A DNA stretch of 64,000 nt, taken from assembly GCF_001975725.1 (NCBI RefSeq), contig NZ_CP019434.1, positions 3,374,792-3,438,791 on the forward strand. Direction: 5' to 3'. The position numbers were made by a program, and so were the translations under genes. A model generated the notes under the pieces. The model was given only the letters and a program-made list of their open reading frames with translations, made no database searches and had not been told where the DNA came from. This stretch comes from Acidihalobacter ferrooxydans (GTDB taxonomy: Bacteria; Pseudomonadota; Gammaproteobacteria; DSM-5130; Acidihalobacteraceae). This document shows, one piece after another, positions 1 to 9,251 of this stretch (position 1 is its first letter; each line of letters opens with the position of its first letter).

Positions 1-387
1 GCCAGCTGGCTGATGGATCAGGAACCGGGTGTTCGGCAGGCAGATACGGCGCTCCTTGGCCGCAGCCAAAAAGATGTGTGCTGCGGCGCTGCCGACCCAG
101 CCGGTGCCGACCACGGTGACCGGTGCACGCACGAAGCGAATCATGTCGTGGATGGCGTCGCCCGACTCCACATGACCGCCCGGGGAGGACACGAAAATAG
201 TGATCGGCGCGTCGGATTCGGTCGATAGGGCCAGCAGGCGCCGACAGACGGCGCTCGCCTGTTTGTCGTTGATTTCACCAAAGATCAGCAGCTTGCGCGC
301 ATTGAAAAGGATGCGGTCGTCATTATTGTTGTTGCCGGCAGCGTGTGGCGGGGTTTCCTCGGGCGTGCTTTCCAGATACTCGAACAT
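1..387 (-). CDS. ClpP-like serine protease, partial (C-terminus outside window)
   Basis: This is the N-terminal 129 residues of a Clp-fold serine peptidase; translation runs off the left edge. The ClpP core is clear: SSPGGHVESGDAI (about residues 67-79) is the oxyanion loop, Ser100 in GTGWVGSAA is the candidate nucleophile and His125 in RFLIHQPAG the general base. The Ser motif (GWVGSAA) departs from the GQAASMG of canonical ClpP, and the N-terminus carries an Asn/Asp-rich leader with four to five Asn in a row near residue 19. It is therefore more likely a ClpP paralogue than the housekeeping clpP, and no clpX neighbour is visible. ATG at 385-387 follows an AGGAG-like site (complement of 391-397). 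Family membership is confident; partner ATPase and substrates are unknown. Confidence 0.85.
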   Translation of the reverse strand, partial: MFEYLESTPEETPPHAAGNNNNDDRILFNARKLLIFGEINDKQASAVCRRLLALSTESDAPITIFVSSPGGHVESGDAIHDMIRFVRAPVTVVGTGWVGSAAAHIFLAAAKERRICLPNTRFLIHQPAG

Positions 388-470
388 TCCTTGTCTCCTG
401 CAGATTGCGCGGCGTGCGCATGGGGTGTGTAGACGCATTCTACGCAAACCGGCCGCTCTTGAGGCATGTC

Positions 471-788
471 TCAGCCGGCCCGTTCCAGGCGCCGTAAAAA
501 CACCTGCATTTCCTTGCTGGCCTGTTTGTCACCGCGCGCCTCGGCCACAGCGATGCCTTCGCGGTAGGCCTGGATGGCGCCGGCCGCGTCGCCGGCCTCG
601 GCCAAGGCACGGCCGAGCAGCTTCCAGGCAGCGGAGTATTGCGGGTCATGGGCCACCGCCGCGCGCAGTTGTTCGGCGGCATCGGCGAAGCGCTGTTTCT
701 TGTAGTAAGCGTTGCCCAGGGAGAAGCGCAGCAGTGCGTTGTCCTGACCTGTGGCGAGCATCTGTTCGAAACGTTCGGTCATGTTCAT
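471..788 (-). CDS. Small TPR-repeat protein
   Basis: A 105-residue protein made almost entirely of tetratricopeptide helices. One unit runs from about residue 17 (LRFSLGNAYYKKQRFADAAEQL) and a second from about residue 51 (YSAAWKLLGRALAEAGDAAGAI), each with the TPR small/large residue pattern. There is no signal peptide and no enzymatic domain, so a cytoplasmic protein-protein adaptor is the reasonable inference. The ATG at 788 overlaps the end of the upstream methyltransferase gene by 4 nt (785-788), which indicates translational coupling at the tail of the trk operon. An ATG two codons inside is an alternative start. Partner unknown. Confidence 0.75.
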   Translation of the reverse strand: MNMTERFEQMLATGQDNALLRFSLGNAYYKKQRFADAAEQLRAAVAHDPQYSAAWKLLGRALAEAGDAAGAIQAYREGIAVAEARGDKQASKEMQVFLRRLERAG

Positions 789-1360
789 GTGGGCGTGTCC
801 TCCCGCTGGAATATCGCATAAGCCTCATCGCGCAGGCCTTGTGTCAGATCGCCCAGGGTGGTTTCTTCGCGATAGGCCACCAGGCGCAGACCGGAGAATA
901 GCGCGAGCAGCTCATTCGGCGCCAAGCGGTACGCCTCGGATCGCGGACCGCGCTGCGGATCCGGCGCCTGGCGAACGAAGGTCTGATAGAACAACAGTCC
1001 GCCCGGGCGCAGGGCGGCGCGCAGTGCCGGTGCGAGCTCACGCGCCAGAAATCGGCTGACCACGATCACGTCGAAGGCATTCGCCGGGGGCGGGGCGCGC
1101 AGTACGTCGCGCACTTCGGCACGTATGCGCAGCCCTTCGCCAGCCGCCGCCGCACGCAGCCGTTCGATCGCCACGGTCGAGCGATCCCAGGCCACGGCGT
1201 CCAGCCCGTGTCGGGCCAGCAGCCGTGCATTGGCGCCGAGCCCGCAGGCAAGATCCAGCGCGACACCGCCGGACGGCAGCAGGTGCGCGAACTCGCGCAG
1301 CACCTGCGCGGGCGTGGCGGCGGGCGATGCGACGGCGTAGCGGGCGTCCCAGTCAGGCAT
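785..1360 (-). CDS. Class I SAM-dependent methyltransferase (TehB-like)
   Basis: A 191-residue Rossmann methyltransferase. Motif I is LDLACGLGANARLLARHG (about residues 38-55), followed by the acidic motif II region (VAWDRS) and a motif IV-like stretch FDVIVVSRFLARE. The later LRPGGLLFYQTF segment is typical of small-molecule methyltransferases of the TehB type. The start ATG (1358-1360) shares one base with the TGA of the upstream trkH (TGATG), so I chose it over the long open frame that continues upstream inside trkH. Its place at the end of a potassium-uptake operon gives no substrate clue. Methyltransferase assignment is strong; tellurite or other substrate is not shown. Confidence 0.82.
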   Translation of the reverse strand: MPDWDARYAVASPAATPAQVLREFAHLLPSGGVALDLACGLGANARLLARHGLDAVAWDRSTVAIERLRAAAAGEGLRIRAEVRDVLRAPPPANAFDVIVVSRFLARELAPALRAALRPGGLLFYQTFVRQAPDPQRGPRSEAYRLAPNELLALFSGLRLVAYREETTLGDLTQGLRDEAYAIFQREDTPT

Positions 1361-2808
1361 CAGGGGCGCCAGTACATCGGGGTGAACAGGACGAGAAAGG
1401 TGAAAATTTCGAGCCGCCCGACCAGCATGGAAATGGAGCAGATCCAGGTTGCCGCCGTGCTGATATGGGCGAAATTTGCGCCGACCTGGCCCAGGCCGGC
1501 ACCCATGTTGTTCAGGCAGGCCGAAACGGCGGCAAAGGCGCTGTACCAATTCATCCCGGCGCCCATCAAGGCCAGCATGAACATCAGATAAACAAGGATG
1601 TAGGCCGCCAGAAACCCCCAAATGGCACTGACCACCCGCTGCGGCAAAACCATGTTGTCGAGTTTGACCGGAATCTCCGCGCGCGGATGCAGGATGCGGC
1701 GGAATTCGCGGAAACTCTGTTTGACCGCCAGATAAACCCGCACCACCTTCATGCCCCCGGCGGTCGAGCCCGCACTGCCGCCGATGATGGCCAGCATCAT
1801 CAGCAGGGTGGGCAGATACAGTGGCCATGTGCCGAAATTGGCGCTGGTGAAACCGGTGCAGGTGATCACGGTGAGCACCTGGAAGGCGCCATAGTTGAGA
1901 GCCGCGCCCAGCGTGGGATAGGTGTGGGTGAACAGCAGGGTCAGGCTGACCACCACGATGCTGCTGGCCACGAAGGCCGTATACCACCGGGCTTCCGCAT
2001 CGGCCCAATAGACGCTCAGCCGCCCCTTGCGCAAGGCCAGATAGTGCAGCGCGAAATTCATTCCCGACAGGAACATGAAGACATCGGCGATGGCGCTGAT
2101 CAGCGGACTGTTCCAATAGGCGAAACTTGAGTTGTGCGTGGAAAAACCACCGGTGGCCATGGTGGCGAACGCCTGACAGACGGCGTCATAGAAGGTCATG
2201 CCTGCCGCCCAGAAGGCGAGCACATTGGCGAGAGTCATGCCCACATAGATCAGCCAGAGGGCGCGCGCGGTATCGGCGATCCGGGGCGTGAGTTTTTCGT
2301 CCTTGAACGGGCCGGGCGTCTCGGCCTTGAACATTTGAGAGCCGCCGACGCGCAACAAGGGCAGGATGGCGATGGCCAGCACGATCAATCCCATACCGCC
2401 GAGCCAGTTGAGTTGCGCCCGATAGTAGAGGATCGACTTGGGCACGGCGTTCACGTTGACGATGGTGGTCGCCCCGGTCGTGGTGAATCCCGAGACGGCC
2501 TCGAAAAAGGCATCGGTGAAATCGAGATGGGGGCTGAAATGAAACGGCAGCGAGCTGACCGCCGAGAGCACGACCCAGTACAGGGTGACCAGAAGAAAGC
2601 CGTCGCGTCCGCGCAATTCACGGGGCGTATTGCGGGCGGGAAACCACATCGCAATGCCGATGGCCAGGGTGACCAGAAACGCTTCGACGAAATGGATGGC
2701 CTGCCCGTCGTGATAAATCAGCGCCACCCCTGCCGGCACCAGCATGGTGATGCTGTACGCGGCCACCAGGATGCCGAGTACCCGTGCCACTGCTGCCAGC
2801 CGGGGCAC
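1360..2808 (-). CDS. trkH: TrkH-family potassium uptake channel, second tandem copy
   Basis: A 482-residue polytopic membrane protein of the Trk/Ktr/HKT superfamily, the potassium-translocating subunit that works with TrkA at the inner membrane. It has four pore repeats whose selectivity loops each keep the key glycine: GFTTTGATT, ATMATGGFST, VITCTGFTSANFG and NNMGAGLGQVG. The strongly conserved block around KSILYYRAQLNWLGGMG is present. Start is GTG at 2806-2808, one base after the TAA of the neighbouring trkH; no better in-frame ATG is seen at the N-terminal helix. It is clearly paralogous to 2810-4261. Its third filter loop has TCTGF where the partner has TTTGF. Confidence 0.93.
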   Translation of the reverse strand: MPRLAAVARVLGILVAAYSITMLVPAGVALIYHDGQAIHFVEAFLVTLAIGIAMWFPARNTPRELRGRDGFLLVTLYWVVLSAVSSLPFHFSPHLDFTDAFFEAVSGFTTTGATTIVNVNAVPKSILYYRAQLNWLGGMGLIVLAIAILPLLRVGGSQMFKAETPGPFKDEKLTPRIADTARALWLIYVGMTLANVLAFWAAGMTFYDAVCQAFATMATGGFSTHNSSFAYWNSPLISAIADVFMFLSGMNFALHYLALRKGRLSVYWADAEARWYTAFVASSIVVVSLTLLFTHTYPTLGAALNYGAFQVLTVITCTGFTSANFGTWPLYLPTLLMMLAIIGGSAGSTAGGMKVVRVYLAVKQSFREFRRILHPRAEIPVKLDNMVLPQRVVSAIWGFLAAYILVYLMFMLALMGAGMNWYSAFAAVSACLNNMGAGLGQVGANFAHISTAATWICSISMLVGRLEIFTFLVLFTPMYWRP

Positions 2809-2809
2809 C

Positions 2810-4261
2810 TTAACGTCTCCAGAAACCCGGCGTGAACAACACCAGAGGCGTGAACACCTCCAAGCGCCCGAAAAGCATGGCGAAACACAGCAGCCACTTG
2901 GCGACTGGATTGATATGCGCGTAGTTGTCGCCCACCGCGCCCAGACCGGGGCCGAGATTGTTCATGCAGGCTGCAACGGCGGAAAATGCCGTGATCTGGT
3001 TCAGCCCCGTGGCCATGAGCGCGAGCATGATCAGGCTGAACGTGGCCACATAGGCGGCAAAGAACCCCCAGACGGCATCGAGAATGCGATCATCCACCGG
3101 CCGACGCCCGATCTTCACCGCGAACTCCGCATTCGGATGGATCAGACGGTGCAACTCGCGCAGGCCCTGCTTGATCAGCAGCAGAAAGCGCACGACCTTG
3201 ATGCCGCCGCCGGTCGAGCCGGCGCAGCCACCGATGAAACTGGCGAAGATCAGCAGCGCCGGCAGGAAGCCCGGCCAGTGGTGATACGACGTGGTGGTAA
3301 AACCGGTGGTGGTGCCGATTGACACGGCCTGGAACAGACCCTGACGGAAATCCTCGCCAAAACTGCCGAAATAACGATTGAGGTAGAGATAGCCGACGAC
3401 GATGACCGCGAGCAAGGCGAGCACGGTGGCGTACGTGCGAAATTCGCTGTCTTCGAGGTAAGGACGCAGGCTCCGGCGGCGAATGGCATAGAAATGCAGA
3501 CCAAAGTTCGCCCCGGCGAGCAGCATGAACACAATCGCCACGGACTCGATCAGCGGGCTGTCGAAATAGCCCATGCTGGCATCATGCGGTGCGAAGCCGC
3601 CGATGGACACCGTGGCGAAGCTGTAGGAAATAGCGTCGAAGGGGTCCATGCCGGACAGCCAGTACGCCACCGCGCAGGCGACGGTCAGGCCGAGGTAGAT
3701 GTACCACAGCGCCTTGGCCGTCTCGGCGATCCGGGGGGTGAGCTTGGCGTCCTTGATCGGGCCCGGGGTCTCGGCGCGGTACAGCTGCATGCCGCCGACG
3801 CCGAGCATCGGCAGCACCGCCACGGCCAGCACGATGATGCCCATGCCGCCCAGCCATTCGAGTTCCTGGCGATAGAACAGGATCGATTTGGGTAGCCGGT
3901 CGAGGCCGACGATGACCGTCGCGCCGGTGGTGGTCAGCCCCGACACGGACTCGAACACTGCATCGGTGATCGACAGATGCGGGTGCACGGCAAGAGCCAG
4001 TGGAATCGCGCCGAACAGGCCCAGCACCACCCAGAACGATACCGCCACGAGGAAGCCGTCGCGCAGTTTCAGCTCGCGCCGGTTGTGGCGCGCCGGCCAC
4101 CACAGCAGCAGGCCGGTGCCGAGCGTGACCAGAAACCCGTTGATGAACGGCCGCACGCCGATATCGCCGTAGAACCAGCCTACGCCTGCCGGCGGGAGCA
4201 TGGTGAAGCTGAACACCATCAGCAGCAGGCCGAGGATGCGTTGGATCACACGCGGTTGCAT
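2810..4261 (-). CDS. trkH: TrkH-family potassium uptake channel, first tandem copy
   Basis: A 483-residue Trk channel subunit with the same architecture as the next gene: an N-terminal helix pair (IQRILGLLLMVFSFTML), the pore loop SGLTTTGATVIVG, the block KSILFYRQELEWLGGMGIIVLAV, then filters ATVSIGGFAPH, GTTTGFTTTSYHHWP and NNLGPGLGAVG. It lies 15 nt downstream of trkA and ends 1 nt before the second trkH, so all three should be one transcript. The two copies are close in sequence but differ at filter flanks, which would be compatible with differing affinity or ion preference (inference). The arrangement ntrYX-trkA-trkH recurs in gammaproteobacteria; the duplication is the distinctive part. 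Confidence 0.94.
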   Translation of the reverse strand: MQPRVIQRILGLLLMVFSFTMLPPAGVGWFYGDIGVRPFINGFLVTLGTGLLLWWPARHNRRELKLRDGFLVAVSFWVVLGLFGAIPLALAVHPHLSITDAVFESVSGLTTTGATVIVGLDRLPKSILFYRQELEWLGGMGIIVLAVAVLPMLGVGGMQLYRAETPGPIKDAKLTPRIAETAKALWYIYLGLTVACAVAYWLSGMDPFDAISYSFATVSIGGFAPHDASMGYFDSPLIESVAIVFMLLAGANFGLHFYAIRRRSLRPYLEDSEFRTYATVLALLAVIVVGYLYLNRYFGSFGEDFRQGLFQAVSIGTTTGFTTTSYHHWPGFLPALLIFASFIGGCAGSTGGGIKVVRFLLLIKQGLRELHRLIHPNAEFAVKIGRRPVDDRILDAVWGFFAAYVATFSLIMLALMATGLNQITAFSAVAACMNNLGPGLGAVGDNYAHINPVAKWLLCFAMLFGRLEVFTPLVLFTPGFWRR

Positions 4262-4276
4262 GGTTCGGCGTCCCGC

Positions 4277-5653
4277 CTAGAGAAATGTGACGTCGACCTG
4301 AAACAGGCGCTCGACATCGCCGATGCGCGCCTTGTCGACAAGGAACAGGATGACATGGTCCTCGGACTCGATCACGGTGTCCCCGCGGGCCATGATCACC
4401 TCGTCGTCACCGCGCACGATGCAGCCGATCGTCGTGCCCTTGGGAAGCTTGATTTCGGCCACCCGCCGCCCGACCACGCGCGAAGTGCGCGAATCGCCAT
4501 GCGCGACGACCTCGATCGCCTCGGCCGCGCCGCGGCGCAGCGAATGGACCGCCACGATGTCGCCACGCCGCACATGGGTCAGCAGCGCGCCGATGGTGAT
4601 CTGCTGGGGCGAAATGGCCACATCGATGATGCCGCTCTCGACCAGATCCACATAGGCCGGCCGATTGATCAGCGACATCACCTTGCGCGCGCCGAGACGC
4701 TTGGCCAGCATCGCCGAGAGGATGTTGGCCTCGTCGTCATTGGTCAGCGCGCAGAACACGTCGGTCGCATCGATGTTTTCTTCGATCATCAGCGCTTCGT
4801 CGGCGGCGTCTCCACGCAACACGATGGCCCGGTCCAGGGTTTCGGACAGTTCGCGCGCCCGCGTCTGATTGTGTTCGATGATCTTGACCTGATAGCGCGA
4901 CTCCAGCTTCTCGGCCACGCGCCGGCCGATGTGGCCGCCGCCGGCGATGACAATGCGTTTGTAGCTCTTGTCGAGCTTGCGCAGCTCGCTGGTGATCGCC
5001 CGAATGTTCTTTTTCGAGGCGATGAAGAACACCTCGTCGTCGGCCTCGATGACCGTGTCGCCCTGCGGCAGGATGGCTTTGCCGCGCCGGAAGATCGCGG
5101 CCACGCGGGTCTGGATGCCGGGCATGTGCTCGGCCAGCGCGCGCAGTTCGCTGCCGACCAGCGAGCCGCCGTAGTACGCCCGCACCGCAACCAGCGACAC
5201 GGCGCCGCCGGCAAAATCCAGCACCTGCAACGCGCCCGGGTGCTCGATCAGCCGGTGCACGTAGTTGGTCACCAGATCCTCGGGGCCGATCAGCACATCG
5301 ACCGGCAGCGCATCCTGCGCGAATATTTCGCGGCGGGTGAGGTATTCCACGTCGCGCACGCGGGCGATCTTGGTCGGCGTGCGAAACAGCGTGTAGGCGA
5401 TCTGGCAGGCCACCATGTTGGTCTCGTCGCTGCTGGTCACGGCGATGATCATGTCCGCATCCGGCGCGCCGGCCGCTTCGAGTACGCCGGGATGCGAGGC
5501 ATGGCCGACCACGGTGCGCAGATCCAGGCGATCCTGCAATTCGCGCAATACGTCGGGGCGCGAATCCACCACGGTGATGTCGTTGGCCTCGCTGGCCAGA
5601 TGCTGCGCCACCGAACTGCCGACGCGACCCGCTCCCAATACAATGATTTTCAT
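4277..5653 (-). CDS. trkA: Trk system potassium uptake regulatory protein TrkA
   Basis: A 458-residue cytoplasmic gating subunit of Trk potassium transporters. It has two RCK (TrkA-N/TrkA-C) units. The first nucleotide-binding loop is [13 protein letters not shown] at residues 7-19 with an acidic residue ending beta-2 (VVDSRPD). The second is [13 protein letters not shown] near residue 240, followed by the acidic end IIEHNQ. Length equals the usual TrkA. It binds NAD(H) and ATP/ADP in characterised homologues and controls TrkH opening. It lies between ntrX (20 nt upstream) and trkH (15 nt downstream), same strand. No anomaly seen. Confidence 0.96.
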   Translation of the reverse strand: MKIIVLGAGRVGSSVAQHLASEANDITVVDSRPDVLRELQDRLDLRTVVGHASHPGVLEAAGAPDADMIIAVTSSDETNMVACQIAYTLFRTPTKIARVRDVEYLTRREIFAQDALPVDVLIGPEDLVTNYVHRLIEHPGALQVLDFAGGAVSLVAVRAYYGGSLVGSELRALAEHMPGIQTRVAAIFRRGKAILPQGDTVIEADDEVFFIASKKNIRAITSELRKLDKSYKRIVIAGGGHIGRRVAEKLESRYQVKIIEHNQTRARELSETLDRAIVLRGDAADEALMIEENIDATDVFCALTNDDEANILSAMLAKRLGARKVMSLINRPAYVDLVESGIIDVAISPQQITIGALLTHVRRGDIVAVHSLRRGAAEAIEVVAHGDSRTSRVVGRRVAEIKLPKGTTIGCIVRGDDEVIMARGDTVIESEDHVILFLVDKARIGDVERLFQVDVTFL

Positions 5654-5673
5654 GATTTTATTGCCGTCAGTAT

Positions 5674-7038
5674 TTATCCGGCCTGAGCCGGTTTGTGGCG
5701 ATCGCGGCGCAGATCGATGCCGAGTGCGCGCAATTTGCGGTACAGATGCGTGCGTTCGATGCCGGCCTGCTCCGCGAGACGCGAAATATTGCCATCGCTC
5801 TCGGCCAGCCAGTGCGTCAAATAGGCACGCTCGAAGCGTTCGCGCGCGTCCTTGAGCGGCAGCGCAAGCAGCGCCTCATAGGCCGGCACACCGAACTGCG
5901 AAGCGTCCGTGGGCAAAGCTTCGAGGGCCGCGTCCGCTTCGTCAATGTCGACTTCGCCGCCATGCCCGACATTGAGCAGGTGCCGCACGAGCCCGACCAG
6001 TTCGCTCACATTGCCCGGCCAGCGATGATGCCGCAGGCGATTCTGCGCCGCCACCGTGAATTGCCGGTAGACCAGGCCTTCTTCCCGGTGCAGGCGCTCG
6101 GCATGGTACTGCAGCAGCTCCGGCACATCCTCGGCATGTTCGTGCAATGTCGGCACGCGGACATAGCCTGCCTCGAAACGCCGCGCGACCGACGGCGCCA
6201 TGCGTCCGGCTTCGACCATGGCCGCGGGAGGCATGTCGCTGGCCGCCAGCGCGGCAATCCGGATGTCCCGCGTTTGCGGATCGACGGTGTCGAGCAAGGC
6301 GAGCAACGCCGCCTGTTCGCTTGGCCGCAAGCGCAGCAGTTCGCCGAGACACAACAGGCCGCCTTGCGCCGCGCGCACCGCCTCTTCGAGCGCCTCGGCC
6401 TGGGCATGCTGCAAGGCGCGTTCGAGCGCGGGCGCCCAGCGCGCCTCGCTCAAATCGACGAACGCACCGGCGCGACGCGGACCGTGCGCATGCAGATAGC
6501 GCAGGAAGGTGTCGCGGCCGGAGCCGGCTTCACCGCCGACCAGCAGCCAGTCGTGGCGCGTCGCCCGCTGTTGGGCTTCTTCACGCAGGCGTCGCATGAC
6601 CATGCCGGTGCCGATCAGCGACACGGTCGCGTCGCGCGCAAATGCCGGAAAAGGTCGGCGCAACGCCTTCGCCGTTTCGATACCGCGGCGCACAGTCAGC
6701 AATAGCCTGGACAGGGACAGGGGTTTTTCGATGTAGTCGAATGCCCCGTGGCGGGTCGCCTCGACCGCGGTTTCGACCGTGCCGTGACCCGACATCATGA
6801 TGACCGTGAAACCGAGCGGACCTTGCGCATTCCAGTGTTTGAGCAGCGTCACGCCGTCCTCGTCGGGCATCCAGATGTCGAGCAGCACGACATCTGGCTG
6901 TTCGCGCTTTACCGCGACACGGGCCTGCGCCGCGTTGGCCGCGATCTCGACCACGTAATCCTCGTCCTGCAGAATCTCCTGTAGCAGACGGCGGATTTCC
7001 GGCTCGTCGTCGACCACGAGAACACGTTCAAAGCTCAT
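5674..7038 (-). CDS. ntrX: NtrX-like response regulator with degenerate AAA+ domain
   Basis: A 454-residue NtrC-family response regulator. The receiver domain is intact: acidic pair D10/D11, phospho-acceptor D54 in [11 protein letters not shown], and K105 in YIEKP. The C-terminal Fis-type helix-turn-helix (about 405-445, [25 protein letters not shown]) is also intact. The central AAA+ domain is not. Walker A reads GGEAGSGRD (168-176) with Arg for the essential Lys. The ELFG...GAFTGA segment is missing. The Walker B region reads GGLLCLGE with Gly for the Asp, and the FREDLYYRL arginine-finger segment is replaced. Family knowledge says such a protein cannot remodel sigma-54 polymerase, so it probably acts as a plain DNA-binding regulator. 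Partner kinase NtrY overlaps it by 4 nt. Confidence 0.9.
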   Translation of the reverse strand: MSFERVLVVDDEPEIRRLLQEILQDEDYVVEIAANAAQARVAVKREQPDVVLLDIWMPDEDGVTLLKHWNAQGPLGFTVIMMSGHGTVETAVEATRHGAFDYIEKPLSLSRLLLTVRRGIETAKALRRPFPAFARDATVSLIGTGMVMRRLREEAQQRATRHDWLLVGGEAGSGRDTFLRYLHAHGPRRAGAFVDLSEARWAPALERALQHAQAEALEEAVRAAQGGLLCLGELLRLRPSEQAALLALLDTVDPQTRDIRIAALAASDMPPAAMVEAGRMAPSVARRFEAGYVRVPTLHEHAEDVPELLQYHAERLHREEGLVYRQFTVAAQNRLRHHRWPGNVSELVGLVRHLLNVGHGGEVDIDEADAALEALPTDASQFGVPAYEALLALPLKDARERFERAYLTHWLAESDGNISRLAEQAGIERTHLYRKLRALGIDLRRDRHKPAQAG

Positions 7039-9251
7039 TCCACGACTCCATGTGCCGTTGGTAGCGCCGATCCATGCAAGGGTAAGCGAATCACAAACCG
7101 CGCTCCACCCGCAGCGCGGTTTTCGACCCAGATGGTGCCATTGTGTTCTTCTACGATTTTTTTGACCACGGCCAGCCCGAGCCCACTGCCGCCCGGTTTT
7201 TCGCTGACGTAGGGTTCGAAAATCCGGGCCAGCACGGCGTCCGGCACGCCGGGGCCGTCATCGCTGATGCTCAGCTCGATGAACGCCGGTCGGTCATCGG
7301 TTCGCGCCTGTGCATGGGTTGCGAGCACCACGTGTGCGCGCGCGCGTCCGGCGGAGGCTTCGAGCGCATTTTTCAGCAAATTGTGCAGCAACTGCCGCAG
7401 ACGGCCGGGGTCGGCATAGATCATGCCGACTTCGGGGTCGGGCTCGAAGGTGAGCACGACGCCGGGATGTGCGCCATACAGTTCGAGCACGCCTTCGATC
7501 AACGCGTTCAGCGCCACTTCGCTGGGCTGCATGGCGGGTGCGCGGGCGTAGTCGCTGAAGGCCGTGACGAGCTGCTGCATGGCCTCGACCTGCTCGACGA
7601 TCGTGCTGGTGCAGCGCTCAAGCATACGGGCATCGCCAGCGTCGATATGCGGCAGCAACTTCCTGCGCAGGCGTTCCGCCGAGAGTTGGATCGGCGTCAA
7701 CGGATTGCGGATTTCGTGCGCCAGACGCCGCGCCACTTCGCCCCAGGCTGCATTGCGCTGCGCGCGGATCAGCGCGGTCACATCGTCGAACAACAGCACG
7801 TAGCCGCCGCCGGTGCCGGTCTGCAGCGGCAGGCGCGCGCCACGGCAGATCAGCACCTTGGTGCCGGCTTCACCGAACAGCTCCAGCTCCTGTTGCCAGG
7901 TGCGCTCGCCGCCTTCCAGGCGCTGGGCGACGCCCTCATACAACTGGCGCAGCATTTTGCCGCTCGGGCCGATGTCTGCCAGACGCCGGCCGAAGAAGGG
8001 AACCAGCGATTGTTCGAGGATCCGGTCTGCCGCGGGATTGGCGGTGCGCAGAACGGCATTGCGATCCAGCGTCAGCACCCCGGAGGATAAATGCTCCAGC
8101 ACGGTCTGCAGATAGCCACGCTGACGCTCGATCTGACGGCGGCCGCGTTCGGTTTCGTCGCGTGTGTTGGTCAGCCGCGTGGTCATCTCGTTGAACGAGC
8201 GCGCCAGTTGCCCCAGTTCGTCACGCCGGCGCACTTCGAGCTTGGTCTGCAAATCACCGGCGGCCACACGCCGGATCGCGCCGATCAGCTTGCGGATCGG
8301 CCGCAGCACGCCGTGCGCGGACAGCAACGCGGCCCACAGCGCGGACAGGACCGAGAGCAGCAAAACGACGGTCAGCGTCAGGGTGAAACTCTGCTTGAGC
8401 GGCACGTGCAGGAATGACATTTCACGATAGCGGTTGTAGGCATCCTGCACGTTCGCGGCCAGTTCGCTCTGGCGCTTGGGGATCAGAAACAGGGCCTGCA
8501 ACATGTCCGGCGGGGCCGTGATATTCGTACTGCCCGCTGGCGCGGGCACGGGCACCAGCACGCGCACCAGCAACTGGTGTGCGCCCGCCGGTTCGAGGCG
8601 CGCATAGCTATGGGTGCTTGTGTACTGGCGCAGCGCGTCCTGCGGCGGCAGGCTGGGCACGAGCTTGCCCAGCGCTCCGCTACTGCTGGCAATGATCCGC
8701 TCGTTCAGCCCGAACAGCGTCAGCTCGCCGGCGTGCATCTGTGCGCGCAGTTCATCGAGCTTGAGCGGCAGATGGACGCTGTCGAGGCCGCTCAGCGATT
8801 GGGCGGCCTGCCGGGTCTGGCGCAGGTAACCGTGGAGGCGTTCGTCCAGCGACAGGCGGCTCAGTTCGAGCGCCCCGGCGAGCGATTTTTCGATGTTGAC
8901 GTTGAACCAGCTGTCAATGCCGTTATCCAGGAAGCTCAAGGAAAACACATAGACGACAAACACCGGCACGAACGCAAGCAATACGAATATCCCGGACAGG
9001 CGCAGCGTGAGCCGCGCGCCCGGCTCGCGCCGCAAGCCGCGCCGCACGAATTCGAACACGTTGAGCAGGATCAGCACCGCCAGCAGCAGCAGCACGAAGG
9101 CGTTGAACAGCAGCAACCAGAAATAGTGGGCGCTGAAGCGTTGCGAGTTCTGCACCGCGTCGGCCATGGCGAGAACGGCGCCGAGCGTCAGGCCGATCAG
9201 CAGCAGGACCGGCCACACGCGCATGGACAGCCGCTTCAGCGAAATGCGCAT
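7035..9251 (-). CDS. ntrY: NtrY-type membrane sensor histidine kinase
   Basis: A 738-residue kinase. Membrane segments lie near residues 11-30, 44-68, 84-108 and 287-313 and enclose a periplasmic loop of about 180 residues. A HAMP domain follows (about 314-365) and then a PAS-like region (375-495). The H-box is RLAHEIRNPLTP with His512. The N-box LLHNLLKNALEA, G1 DDGPGVPD and G2 GGSGLGLAVVKKI complete an active catalytic domain. The stop overlaps ntrX by ATGA (7035-7038), so kinase and regulator are translationally coupled. It precedes trkA-trkH, which hints that ionic or envelope conditions may be sensed (inference). Confidence 0.94.
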   Translation of the reverse strand: MRISLKRLSMRVWPVLLLIGLTLGAVLAMADAVQNSQRFSAHYFWLLLFNAFVLLLLAVLILLNVFEFVRRGLRREPGARLTLRLSGIFVLLAFVPVFVVYVFSLSFLDNGIDSWFNVNIEKSLAGALELSRLSLDERLHGYLRQTRQAAQSLSGLDSVHLPLKLDELRAQMHAGELTLFGLNERIIASSSGALGKLVPSLPPQDALRQYTSTHSYARLEPAGAHQLLVRVLVPVPAPAGSTNITAPPDMLQALFLIPKRQSELAANVQDAYNRYREMSFLHVPLKQSFTLTLTVVLLLSVLSALWAALLSAHGVLRPIRKLIGAIRRVAAGDLQTKLEVRRRDELGQLARSFNEMTTRLTNTRDETERGRRQIERQRGYLQTVLEHLSSGVLTLDRNAVLRTANPAADRILEQSLVPFFGRRLADIGPSGKMLRQLYEGVAQRLEGGERTWQQELELFGEAGTKVLICRGARLPLQTGTGGGYVLLFDDVTALIRAQRNAAWGEVARRLAHEIRNPLTPIQLSAERLRRKLLPHIDAGDARMLERCTSTIVEQVEAMQQLVTAFSDYARAPAMQPSEVALNALIEGVLELYGAHPGVVLTFEPDPEVGMIYADPGRLRQLLHNLLKNALEASAGRARAHVVLATHAQARTDDRPAFIELSISDDGPGVPDAVLARIFEPYVSEKPGGSGLGLAVVKKIVEEHNGTIWVENRAAGGARFVIRLPLHGSALPTAHGVVE

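Noticed and set aside
3977-5686. 569-codon open frame on the plus strand opposite trkA/trkH
   Set aside because: It is a shadow of the GC-rich third positions of trkA and trkH, very rich in Asp/His/Gln/Arg, with no family match; the opposite strand has unambiguous genes.
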